This document shows positions 18,901 through 25,739 of a stretch of 41,427 bases of DNA, piece by piece. Position 1 is the stretch's first letter. Each line of letters opens with the position of its first letter. Origin of the DNA: an uncultured Clostridia bacterium (GTDB lineage: Bacteria; Bacillota; Clostridia; Christensenellales; UBA1242). The position numbers and the translations under genes were made by a program. The notes under the pieces were generated by a model that was given only the letters and a program-made list of their open reading frames with translations, was not told the DNA's origin and searched no databases. The stretch covers positions 1 through 41,427 of the forward strand of contig CALWJZ010000008.1 in the NCBI GenBank assembly GCA_944381145.1. The letters are read 5' to 3'.

Positions 18901-19540
18901 AGGTAATTATATAGATTATTTCAAAAACTTCAATTTTAATGGTGGAATGTTACAAGTTGAAAGTCTAGACAAAGAAGAAATTGATGATTTGGAAGAAGAA
19001 AAAAAATATGATGGTGTGGAAGATAACATGGAAGTTACTTGTGGTGGTATTGTAACTGAAATGAAAAAAGTTTATAGCAAAAAAGATGGCAGTGAGATGG
19101 CTATAATCAAAGTGGAAGATTTATATGGATCTTTTGATGCTATGTTGTTTGGTAGAAATTATACCAATAATAAATCGTGGCTTGAGATTGACAAAATTGT
19201 AAAAATCAAAGGAAAACTTTCTATAAATGATAAAGGTGTTTGTGTTAGAGTTGAAAACATAAGCGAAATAGAAAATGACGTTGATGTACAATTGGTTCAG
19301 CCCAAAAAAATAGAAAACAAACAAAGTCAAACTTTATACCTTATGTTTGACCTGACAGATGAAAAATTAACTAACAATATAAATAGTTTGCTTTTAAATT
19401 ATCCTGGGGATAGTCCAGTCATTGTGAAATGTAGCAAACAAAACAAAGCATTTAAATTGAATATCAAAGTTAATCCAAGAGGATTTCTAATAAACGAACT
19501 TCATGCTTACATTGATGATGATTTTATAAAAGTTTTATAA
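15998..19540 (+). CDS. dnaE: DNA polymerase III alpha subunit (DnaE)
   Basis: Replicative C-family DNA polymerase of 1180 residues, DnaE1-type order: PHP domain (1-280), palm with PDFDVDFED (about 391-399) carrying catalytic aspartates, fingers, helix-hairpin-helix region, and a C-terminal OB fold (MEVTCGGIVTEM, about 1010) and tail. The beta-clamp contact is probably QFSLFG near residue 922. The PHP metal ligands look complete by eye (HLHLHTEYS, ITDHGN, GCEF, LSACLAG, NDVHY), unlike the degenerate PHP of E. coli DnaE, so a PHP-dependent nuclease or pyrophosphatase activity is possible. AGGAG precedes the ATG; it follows whiA by eight bases. If PolC also exists in this genome, it is not in this window. 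Confidence 0.95.
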   Translation: MKEFVHLHLHTEYSLLDGAARIDKVVKVAKSMNMPAIAITDHGNMYGAVAFFDACVANDIKAIFGCEFYVCDDLHVKQGKTKLNHLVLLAKDEQGYHNLCKLNSIAFAEGFYYKPRIDLKTLKEHSDGLICLSACLAGEIPQAILNRQYDEAENLVKWFKDVFKDDFYLELQNHFLQEQIEVNAKLKEFAKKYNIKTVATNDVHYIYKEDAITQDVLMCVQMSKTIDDPDRMKFPNDEFYLKSYDEMAQIFPNDLDALDTTLEIANKCNFSLVYGHYMYPKYVPVTGQAPYDYFRDLIEAGLKKKYKEVTPEIRERVEYELGVISKLGYVEYYLIVWDYINAARERGISVGPGRGSGVGSIVAYLVGITDVDPIKYGLFFERFLNPERVSAPDFDVDFEDSRRSEVFEYVKEKYGEDRVVKIITFGTMAAKNAIKDVGRVLKVPYSELDQVTKAIPNTVKRPNIIAKVFGINHKEGTPDESVPELVEIYKNSDDIKKVVDIAYKLEDSPRQTGIHACGVIIGGDVLDKHIPLAKNGDILTSQYVGGELEHLGLLKMDFLGLRNLSDIKQAIDLIKENYGVEIHFENMEYDDPEVYKMISMGNTMAVFQLESGGFQKFMKELQPTCLEDIIAGVSLYRPGPMDSIPTFVKNKHNPEEITYVSPLLEPILDVTYGCIVYQEQVMKIVQVLAGYTLGRADSVRKMMGKKKLKDLKLEREVFLNGCESTNGKPGVDGAIKRGLDPDVANKLWDEMEKFGSYAFNKSHAAAYAHVTYQTAYLKCHYEAEFLTAVLNNRITNSDEIKNYITYAKEEKIEVLAPDINLSDTYFTVKNNKIRFGLAALKNVGVNVVEQIVNERKNNGDYKDLNDFISRLDTSLLNKRCVESMILSGAFDCFGAKRSQMMRVYPSIIEKVVSDRKSQATGQFSLFGDILKEDKINSVQYPNIPEYDDQTKLKLEKEVVGIYISGHPLGNYIDYFKNFNFNGGMLQVESLDKEEIDDLEEEKKYDGVEDNMEVTCGGIVTEMKKVYSKKDGSEMAIIKVEDLYGSFDAMLFGRNYTNNKSWLEIDKIVKIKGKLSINDKGVCVRVENISEIENDVDVQLVQPKKIENKQSQTLYLMFDLTDEKLTNNINSLLLNYPGDSPVIVKCSKQNKAFKLNIKVNPRGFLINELHAYIDDDFIKVL

Positions 19541-19573
19541 ATTTATTAAATTTCTAATTATTTATTAATTTAT

Positions 19574-19602
19574 TTGGAAAAAACTAAATTGTATGGTAAA
19601 TT
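19574..19602 (+). promoter_or_regulatory. Promoter of pfkA
   Basis: TTGGAA (19574-19579), a 17-base spacer ending TGG, then TAAATT (19597-19602), an extended -10. It lies between dnaE and pfkA and gives pfkA its own transcript. Confidence 0.5.
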
Positions 19603-19627
19603 AGGAGAGAATAAAAGGAATAACAAT

Positions 19628-20602
19628 ATGAAAAGAATAGCAGTACTTTGTAGTGGTGGTGATAGCCAAGGAATGAATGCTTGTATAAAAGCAATAGTTG
19701 ATACTTGTACATCAAATAATGTAACAGTTTTGGGTATAAATAGAGGTTATCAAGGCCTAATAGAAAATGATATAAGAGAATTAAATAAGTTAGATGTTGC
19801 AAATATAGAAACTATTGCAGGTGCAATTATAAAAACTAGTCGTAGCGCTGAATTTATGACCGAAGAAGGATTCAAAAAGGCTATAAACAATCTTAAAATT
19901 AATGATATTGAGGGGTTGATAGTTATAGGAGGTAATGGATCATTTAGAGGTTGTAGAGATTTGGTTCATGCTGGAATTAATGTAATTGGTATACCTGGAA
20001 CTATTGATAATGATTTGTATTATACCGAAAGATCTTTAGGTTTTGATACTGCAGTACAACAAGCAGTAAATACAGTTACTGATGTTAAACAAACAATGTA
20101 TGCAAATAGTCGTGCTGTTGTTTTCAAATGTATGGGTAGGCATTGTGGAGATATTGCTTTGCATACTGCTGTTGCTGTAGAAGCAGATTCTTTGGCTGTA
20201 AATGAAATAGATTATTCAATATCCGAAATTATTTCAGATGTCAAAAATTCATTAAAACATGGTGTAACTTCTCCTGTAGTTATATTGAGCGAGGGGTGCA
20301 AATTAGATATGGACGAAGTAGTCTATGAAATTCAAGCACAGACTCACTTAACAACTAGAGGCATAGAAATAGGTTATATCCAAAGAGGTGGCGAGCCAAC
20401 TTATTATGATAGAATGTTGGGTGTCAGATGGGGAGTGCTTGCTGTTCAATTATTAATGCAAGATATGACAAATTTGGCTTTAGGCATAAAAAATGACAAA
20501 ATATTTACAACTCCACTTATAGAAGTTGAACATGTTTTGCAAGAGTTTCGAGTCGACATGGTTAATGACTTAAGAACTTTACATGCATTACCAAAAATAT
20601 AA
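19628..20602 (+). CDS. pfkA: ATP-dependent 6-phosphofructokinase
   Basis: Phosphorylates fructose 6-phosphate to the 1,6-bisphosphate in glycolysis. Alignable with E. coli PfkA almost without gaps: GGDSQGMNA (10-18), GGNGSFRG (101-108), GIPGTIDNDL (121-130, catalytic D127 with D129), MGRHCGD and ERGGEP-like QRGGEPTYYDR. Gly at 104 marks the ATP-dependent form rather than the pyrophosphate form. Position 103, an Mg-binding Asp in E. coli PfkA, is Asn here. The frame extends 18 codons upstream, but Met at 19628 starts the conserved MKRIAVLCSGGD and has AAAGGAA in front. Length is 324. Downstream of dnaE as in many Bacillota. Confidence 0.93.
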   Translation: MKRIAVLCSGGDSQGMNACIKAIVDTCTSNNVTVLGINRGYQGLIENDIRELNKLDVANIETIAGAIIKTSRSAEFMTEEGFKKAINNLKINDIEGLIVIGGNGSFRGCRDLVHAGINVIGIPGTIDNDLYYTERSLGFDTAVQQAVNTVTDVKQTMYANSRAVVFKCMGRHCGDIALHTAVAVEADSLAVNEIDYSISEIISDVKNSLKHGVTSPVVILSEGCKLDMDEVVYEIQAQTHLTTRGIEIGYIQRGGEPTYYDRMLGVRWGVLAVQLLMQDMTNLALGIKNDKIFTTPLIEVEHVLQEFRVDMVNDLRTLHALPKI

Positions 20603-20678
20603 AGTTTAATTTACAAATCAAGTATATTACTTAATAAGTGAATTATAGTATAAAAATAAAGCCTATATGGAGATTAGT

Positions 20679-21209
20679 ATGGTAGAAATTCTTAAATATA
20701 ATGATGATGATCTAAAAGATAATGAAATAGATCAAGTTGTAACTAGAGTCAAAGCATTTATTGTATCAAGTAAAAATAATATGTTAATAGGCAAAACAGA
20801 TGAAGGTTATCAACTACTTGGTGGTTATGTTGCTGATGATGAAGAATATGTGCAAGCATTAAGCAAAGCAATATACAATGAAACTGGAATTGAACTTGAC
20901 AAAAAAGATAGTGTAGAGCCATTTTTCGAGGTAAGATATTATAATAAAGATTATAAGGGGTCGGGGATTAATAGACTTTCAGATATGATTTATTTTTTGG
21001 TAAAAACAGATAAATTACCAAACTACAAAAAATTAAAATTATCTGAAAAAGAAATTGCTGAAAAATTACCAATTGAAGTGATAAGACGAAGCATGTTTCA
21101 TAAAACTTTGAAAACATACATTGATGAAGAACAAAATCCTTTAAACAAGATAAAAACAAAAGAAATACTTCTTGCATTCGAAAAAATGAAAGAAATTTAT
21201 AAATTTTAA
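20679..21209 (+). CDS. Nudix-fold protein with degenerate Nudix box
   Basis: A 176-residue protein with a Nudix-like core. The box at 48-71 reads GGYVADDEEYVQALSKAIYNETGI: the framework Gly, first Glu, C-terminal Glu and Gly-hydrophobic end are kept, but the central REUxEE is KAIYNE, losing the Arg, one Glu and the first Glu of the EE pair that normally bind Mg. It may have lost hydrolase activity or use another metal geometry. The frame begins four codons earlier at 20667; I choose the ATG at 20679 because GGAG is then six bases upstream. It is convergent with an intact Nudix gene across a shared terminator. An extension of about 60 residues after the core is unassigned. Confidence 0.65.
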   Translation: MVEILKYNDDDLKDNEIDQVVTRVKAFIVSSKNNMLIGKTDEGYQLLGGYVADDEEYVQALSKAIYNETGIELDKKDSVEPFFEVRYYNKDYKGSGINRLSDMIYFLVKTDKLPNYKKLKLSEKEIAEKLPIEVIRRSMFHKTLKTYIDEEQNPLNKIKTKEILLAFEKMKEIYKF

Positions 21210-21220
21210 AAATCTATATA

Positions 21221-21277
21221 AAAAAAGTCTATGAACTAATTTTCTTTACGAAAATAATTAATTTCATAGACTTTTTT
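21221..21277. terminator. Bidirectional terminator between two Nudix genes
   Basis: Fifteen-base-pair stem AAAAAAGTCTATGAA / TTCATAGACTTTTTT, with a smaller hairpin (ATTTTC / GAAAAT) inside its loop. It overlaps the stop codon of the leftward gene. Confidence 0.85.
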
Positions 21278-21728
21278 AATAATTTCCTTTAATTATTATT
21301 TTTTCATGATTTATTTCAGTTCCAAAATTTTTTATGTCTTCAATCAATTGAATTTTTATTTCTTGAGGAACTAGCGATAAGTCAGATAATTTTTGAATAT
21401 CAATTAGTTGTGGAATGTATATGCCCCCAATATTATCTTTTTCATACTCTTCACCTTGACCGGTTCCAAAACAACCAGAAATCCATTTACTAGTAAAATA
21501 ATGATGAATTGATTTGGAATCTTCGTAATAATATATTTCTTTTTGTGGTATGATATCAATTCCTAGTTCTTCTTTGATTTCTCTTATAACGCAATTAGAT
21601 AAATCTTCATTATCTTCTAATCCACCACCAGGCAAAGTATAATAAACTCTATTACTATTTTCTCTATACATTAGAATAATTTGATTGTCACAAAAAATTA
21701 TTGCTCTTGATGTTATTCTTTTTTCCAT
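21276..21728 (-). CDS. Nudix hydrolase
   Basis: Small (150-residue) cytoplasmic Nudix hydrolase, expected to cleave a nucleoside diphosphate linked to another moiety. The Nudix box is perfect: GGGLEDNEDLSNCVIREIKEELGI type at 35-57 (GX5EX7REUXEEXGU). Substrate is not predictable. The open frame runs 26 codons further upstream, but that overlaps the preceding small gene; the Met at 21728 begins the usual KRITSRAIIF strand, so I use it, although its ribosome binding site is weak (GGGAA 12 bases upstream). It follows the 63-residue membrane protein by 22 bases and is probably translated from the same transcript. Confidence 0.88.
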   Translation of the reverse strand: MEKRITSRAIIFCDNQIILMYRENSNRVYYTLPGGGLEDNEDLSNCVIREIKEELGIDIIPQKEIYYYEDSKSIHHYFTSKWISGCFGTGQGEEYEKDNIGGIYIPQLIDIQKLSDLSLVPQEIKIQLIEDIKNFGTEINHEKIIIKGNY

Positions 21729-21750
21729 TTTTCTTTGTTCCCAGTTCAAC

Positions 21751-21942
21751 TTACTTGCTTTCTTCGTTAGTAAGACCACTCGAATTTTCTTCTTCCTTTT
21801 GGTCAAGATCTTTTAGAGATTCTTCGTATTCTGCATCTTGTTTTTGTATCAAGTAATTTTCGTAGGCAAAAGAACCTGCAAGAAAAATGACAATGAATAC
21901 AATCATTATTGTTATAATAATGTTAATTTTTTTCTTTGTCAT
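21751..21942 (-). CDS. Small single-pass membrane protein (63 residues)
   Basis: A 63-residue protein with one hydrophobic segment, KINIIITIMIVFIVIFLAGSF (about 5-25), followed by a short acidic, charged tail (ESLKDLDQKEEE). A short basic N-terminus suggests the tail faces outside. There is no recognised domain. Support for it being real: a very good ribosome binding site (AAGGAGGAAGT) and a strong promoter (TTGACA-17-TAAAAT). It lies directly upstream of the intact Nudix gene in the same direction. Confidence 0.75.
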   Translation of the reverse strand: MTKKKINIIITIMIVFIVIFLAGSFAYENYLIQKQDAEYEESLKDLDQKEEENSSGLTNEESK

Positions 21943-21982
21943 ACTTCCTCCTTATTGAAAACACTTTTATTTAATTACCATA

Positions 21983-22011
21983 ATTTTACTACGAAAAATG
22001 TCTATTGTCAA
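21983..22011 (-). promoter_or_regulatory. Promoter of the small membrane protein-Nudix pair
   Basis: On the minus strand, perfect TTGACA (22006-22011), 17 bases, then TAAAAT (21983-21988); leader about 35 bases ending in AAGGAGG. Confidence 0.75.
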
Positions 22012-22208
22012 TATGTAATTTTTATATTTGTCTTTATTTGATTTGACAATGTTTATCGAATAAAAGTAATATTATTGTATAACTTATATTAATTATATTT
22101 AGCAATTAAATGAACAATATAAATATTATCAATTAATTAATCAATAAAAATTTTAGTTTAGTTACAAAACATGTTTTAAAAAAAGTGTTTAATTATTAGG
22201 GAGTAATT

Positions 22209-23987
22209 ATGAAAAAAAGAAGTCAAATAGCAGAAAAATATAAGTGGAATTTAAATGATATATTTAAATGTGACGAAGAACTTAATAATAATATTGAAAT
22301 ATTAAAATCTTATCCTGAAAAATTATCTGCTTTCAAGGGGAAATTGGGAAAGATAGACAAATGTCTAGAATTTTTTAAACTTTGTACAGAAATGAGCAAA
22401 GTGGCAGATAAAGTAAATGTTTTTATTTCTTTGAAATTGTCGGAAGATTTAGAAGATACCAAATTTTTGGAACTAAGTAGTGTTGTGTCTAATATTATGA
22501 AAAATATTTCTGTGTCAACATCTTTTGAAGAAACAGAATTATTGGGTTATGGTGAGAAGTATATAAATAAATTAATCAAAGATGTTAGATTTGCAAATTA
22601 TACATTATCACTTAAAAATTTTCTTCGAAACAAAGAACACATATTAAATGAAAAAGAAGAAATTTTATTAAGCAAAGCCATGAAGTCTCTTGGTGGATAT
22701 TCTGATGTATATGATAATATTGATACTCTTGACTTGAAATTTGAAAATGTAGTTGATTCAAAAAATAGAAAACATGAAGTAAATCAGCACAATTATAGTG
22801 AACTAATGGAAAGCAACGATAGAACTTTGAGAAAAAATGCTTATCTTTCGTATTTAAAGGGATATCACAGTTTGTGCAATACAATTTCTACAAATTATAT
22901 TGGTTCATTAGAAGGTGATTGGTTTGTTGCTGATTGTTATAAATTTAATTCAACACTTGAGATGTCTTTGTTTGGAGAAAATATAAATAAAAATGTTTAT
23001 AATAAACTTATAGAAAATGTCAATAAAAATTTGGATTTAATGCATAAATTTTATTTGTTAAAGAAAAAAGCTTTGAAACTTCCAGAATTTTATTACTACG
23101 ACAGATCAGTCAAAATTACAAATTTGAATAAAAAAATGTCATATGAAGAAAGTTTTGATACTGTCATAAAAGCGATGAGTGTTCTAGGAAATGAATACAT
23201 CGAAGGACTAAATTTGGCAAGAAATAATCGATGGATTGATGTTTTTCCATGCGAAAAAAAGACGACTGGTGGGTTCTGTTGCAATATGTATGCACCTCAC
23301 CCATACATACTTTTGAACACTGTAGATGATAGTAGAAGCATATATACTTTAGCACATGAATTAGGTCATGCAATGCATGGATATTTAAGTGCAAAAAATC
23401 AACCATATGAAACTCATGACCACACTATATTTTTGGCAGAAATTGCTAGTACTGTTAATGAAGTTTTGTTATTTAAATATTTATATAATAATGCTACTAC
23501 AAAAAAAGAAAAACTTGCACTTTTAGAAAAATATTTAAGCAATATTTTTGCTACAATATATGTACAAAGTATGTATAGTGAATTTGAATATTATGCTCAC
23601 GATTTAATAGAAAAAGGATTGCCAATTAGCAAAGATTTACTAAATAAAAAATACAAAGAATTAAATATTAAATACTATGGAAAAGCAGTCAAAATGCCCA
23701 AAGAAGATATTGGAGAAACATGGATGAGAATTCCGCATTTTTATAGAGCTTTTTATGTATACAAATATGCAACGGGGATGACAAGTGCTTTGAATTTTGC
23801 AATAAAAATTATGGCAGGCGACAAGGTTGCTTTGGAAAAATACTTAACTTTCCTAAAAAGTGGTTCTAGTGATTATTCTATAAACATATTGAGAAATGCA
23901 GGAGTTGATTTAGAACAAGATGAAAGTTACAATATAATGTTTAACGAAATAGAATCGGCATTAGAAGAAATGAAAAATTTAATATAA
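22209..23987 (+). CDS. pepF: Oligoendopeptidase F (M3B metallopeptidase)
   Basis: Cytoplasmic zinc endopeptidase that cuts short peptides (roughly 7-17 residues in studied members). The zinc site HELGHAMHGYL is at about residue 382, with the third ligand in the following FLAEIASTVNE helix. Length 592 and the long helical N-terminal half (including the ENDRTLR-like SNDRTLRKNAY segment) match PepF. GGGAG is seven bases before the ATG. It stands alone between a divergent small-protein operon and a terminator. It could supply amino acids from imported peptides, in step with the surface M1-like peptidase at 6855-8339 (inference). Confidence 0.93.
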   Translation: MKKRSQIAEKYKWNLNDIFKCDEELNNNIEILKSYPEKLSAFKGKLGKIDKCLEFFKLCTEMSKVADKVNVFISLKLSEDLEDTKFLELSSVVSNIMKNISVSTSFEETELLGYGEKYINKLIKDVRFANYTLSLKNFLRNKEHILNEKEEILLSKAMKSLGGYSDVYDNIDTLDLKFENVVDSKNRKHEVNQHNYSELMESNDRTLRKNAYLSYLKGYHSLCNTISTNYIGSLEGDWFVADCYKFNSTLEMSLFGENINKNVYNKLIENVNKNLDLMHKFYLLKKKALKLPEFYYYDRSVKITNLNKKMSYEESFDTVIKAMSVLGNEYIEGLNLARNNRWIDVFPCEKKTTGGFCCNMYAPHPYILLNTVDDSRSIYTLAHELGHAMHGYLSAKNQPYETHDHTIFLAEIASTVNEVLLFKYLYNNATTKKEKLALLEKYLSNIFATIYVQSMYSEFEYYAHDLIEKGLPISKDLLNKKYKELNIKYYGKAVKMPKEDIGETWMRIPHFYRAFYVYKYATGMTSALNFAIKIMAGDKVALEKYLTFLKSGSSDYSINILRNAGVDLEQDESYNIMFNEIESALEEMKNLI

Positions 23988-24022
23988 AAAAATAAAACCT
24001 AATATATTAGGTTTTATTTTTT
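23987..24022. terminator. Bidirectional terminator
   Basis: AATAAAACCTAATATATTAGGTTTTATT type perfect palindrome (23991-24018) with A-run before and T-run after. It lies between convergent pepF and the SpoU methyltransferase gene and overlaps the latter's 3' end. Confidence 0.85.
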
Positions 24023-24724
24023 AAATTCATATAATGCTATTCCTACTGACATAGATAAATTTAAACTATCAATTTTGTCGCTATGCTTTATAATTAAAGG
24101 AGTGCCTATGTCTAAAAATTTTTTGTCAAGTCCGCACGCTTCATTTCCAAAAATCAATGTGTGAGGAGTTTGTTTGTTCTCTAAATTTTGCAAAGTTTGT
24201 GTAGCCTGTAGCATAAAAGGATATTTGTAATTTTTATTTAATTTTAAATACTCATTGATACTATCAAATAGTTCAATGTTAATTCCAAAAATTGCTCCCA
24301 TGCTAGCCCTAATAACTTTGGGATTAAAAATGTCTATACAAGGCTTTATGATACTCAAGTTGTTGTATCCGAAACCAAGCATAACTCTAATTATAGTTCC
24401 TAAGTTTCCCATATCGCTAGGGTTGACTAGCAAAACTTGATTTTGTTTGTGGTCAACCTTGCTTTCATATTTTTGGAAAACTCCTATTATATAAATATTT
24501 TCTTTGTCTGATATCTTTTGTATAAGTTTGCCATTGGTGATAATTTCTATTTTTTTTTCTTTGGCTAATTTCAATATTTTTTGGATATCAGGACTTATTT
24601 CAAGTTTTTCATGAATGAGAATTGATAATACTTTTTCGCTTTTGTTTTTGATTAATTCATAAGTTGGGAATGCTCCTAAACAAAAACTTATATTTCCTTC
24701 TTTTGAATATTTTTTTATCTCCAT
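24014..24724 (-). CDS. TrmH/SpoU-family RNA 2'-O-methyltransferase
   Basis: SAM-dependent ribose methyltransferase of the SPOUT class acting on rRNA or tRNA. The three SpoU motifs are visible: NPSDMGNLGTIIR (101-113), IFGNEACGL (191-199) and SLNLSMSVGIALYEF (220-234), which form the trefoil-knot SAM site. The N-terminal 90 residues form a short, poorly conserved substrate-binding part. At 236 residues it is near the usual 240-260. The ribosome binding site is weak (AAGG). It is last in the leftward order rsmF-like, DHH, spoU; a 65-base gap separates it from the DHH gene and no terminator lies between. The RNA target cannot be told. Confidence 0.87.
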   Translation of the reverse strand: MEIKKYSKEGNISFCLGAFPTYELIKNKSEKVLSILIHEKLEISPDIQKILKLAKEKKIEIITNGKLIQKISDKENIYIIGVFQKYESKVDHKQNQVLLVNPSDMGNLGTIIRVMLGFGYNNLSIIKPCIDIFNPKVIRASMGAIFGINIELFDSINEYLKLNKNYKYPFMLQATQTLQNLENKQTPHTLIFGNEACGLDKKFLDIGTPLIIKHSDKIDSLNLSMSVGIALYEFKK

Positions 24725-24789
24725 AATTTATAAACCTTATATTAATGTCAATATAAACATATTTTTTGACAACAAATCAATATTTTAAG

Positions 24790-25728
24790 TCACAAATTAA
24801 ACATATTGTTATCGTTTAAAATAAATTTTATAACTTCTTTTTTTAGTGAATTATCCATTGGTGCACCTGAAGCCTTTATGTGTCCACCTCCTCCATAAAG
24901 TGATGCTATTTCTGCAACATTTATATCTTCTTTGATGCATCGAAATGATAAACCTTGTTGCATATTAATAATAACTATAAAGTCCAACATATATGAATAT
25001 TTTTGTGCTAGATAATTTCCAAGCAAACTTCTATTTTGTTCGGCAAAAACTATTCCACATTTTTTTCCACAGAGAGTTGCATGAAACATTGTTTTTTCTG
25101 TTTCTTCAAGGTATCTTTGAATTCTGTCTTGTTCGATTTCTAATAAATATTCTTGTTCTTTAGTAAAATAAAGTTTATTATTATTCTGAAAAAATTTCAC
25201 AAAGTATTTTATATAATTGTCTCTTCCCATTATGTCGTGCAAATCATTCAATTTTTTCGCTTCAAGGTTATTTGTTTTTACCCAATCCCAAGTATCACTT
25301 AGCCTTATTAGTTCGCTATAATGTTCTATTGCAGGATTATCAAAAATTTCGGGATATTCTTTTTTTAAATATTTATAAAAAAGTGATGTTGCACATTCGT
25401 TTATTCCTTCCTCATTTGTGCTTATAGCAGTTCCGAAAGGGTATTCGTTTGCTACTAAATTGAATGCATGATGATCAAACAAATGAAATTTATTTGAATT
25501 ATTACTTTGCATAATTAATTCACAAGAATGTTTGTCCAAAGTTAAATCTGTAATATATATCTCGTCATAAAGTTCGTATGTTTTGTTTGAAATTATTTCA
25601 TTAATTTTTTGATTTATATCATTTGCGTTAAGAAGCTGATAATCCAAATTGTTTCTTAATAATTTCAAAAAGATTATTGGACTTATGCCATCTGGATCAG
25701 CTTTGTGAGTAAGTAAAAGTGTTTTCAT
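24790..25728 (-). CDS. DHH/DHHA1 phosphoesterase (NrnB-like)
   Basis: Predicted metal-dependent phosphodiesterase of 312 residues, resembling NrnB-type nano-RNases that degrade very short oligoribonucleotides from the end. DHH domain motifs: H8, D11 and D13 (THKADPDG), D61 (YITDLT) and D85-H86-H87 (FDHHAF). The C-terminal DHHA1 domain has the glycine motif GGGGHIKASGA near residue 285. The open frame extends 40 codons upstream into the previous gene; Met at 25728 starts the conserved LLLTHKADPDG strand and has AAAGGAAAC before it, so I use it. It starts 11 bases after the rsmF-like gene. A general DHH exopolyphosphatase is the alternative. Confidence 0.83.
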   Translation of the reverse strand: MKTLLLTHKADPDGISPIIFLKLLRNNLDYQLLNANDINQKINEIISNKTYELYDEIYITDLTLDKHSCELIMQSNNSNKFHLFDHHAFNLVANEYPFGTAISTNEEGINECATSLFYKYLKKEYPEIFDNPAIEHYSELIRLSDTWDWVKTNNLEAKKLNDLHDIMGRDNYIKYFVKFFQNNNKLYFTKEQEYLLEIEQDRIQRYLEETEKTMFHATLCGKKCGIVFAEQNRSLLGNYLAQKYSYMLDFIVIINMQQGLSFRCIKEDINVAEIASLYGGGGHIKASGAPMDNSLKKEVIKFILNDNNMFNL

Positions 25729-25739
25729 AATTGTTTCCT

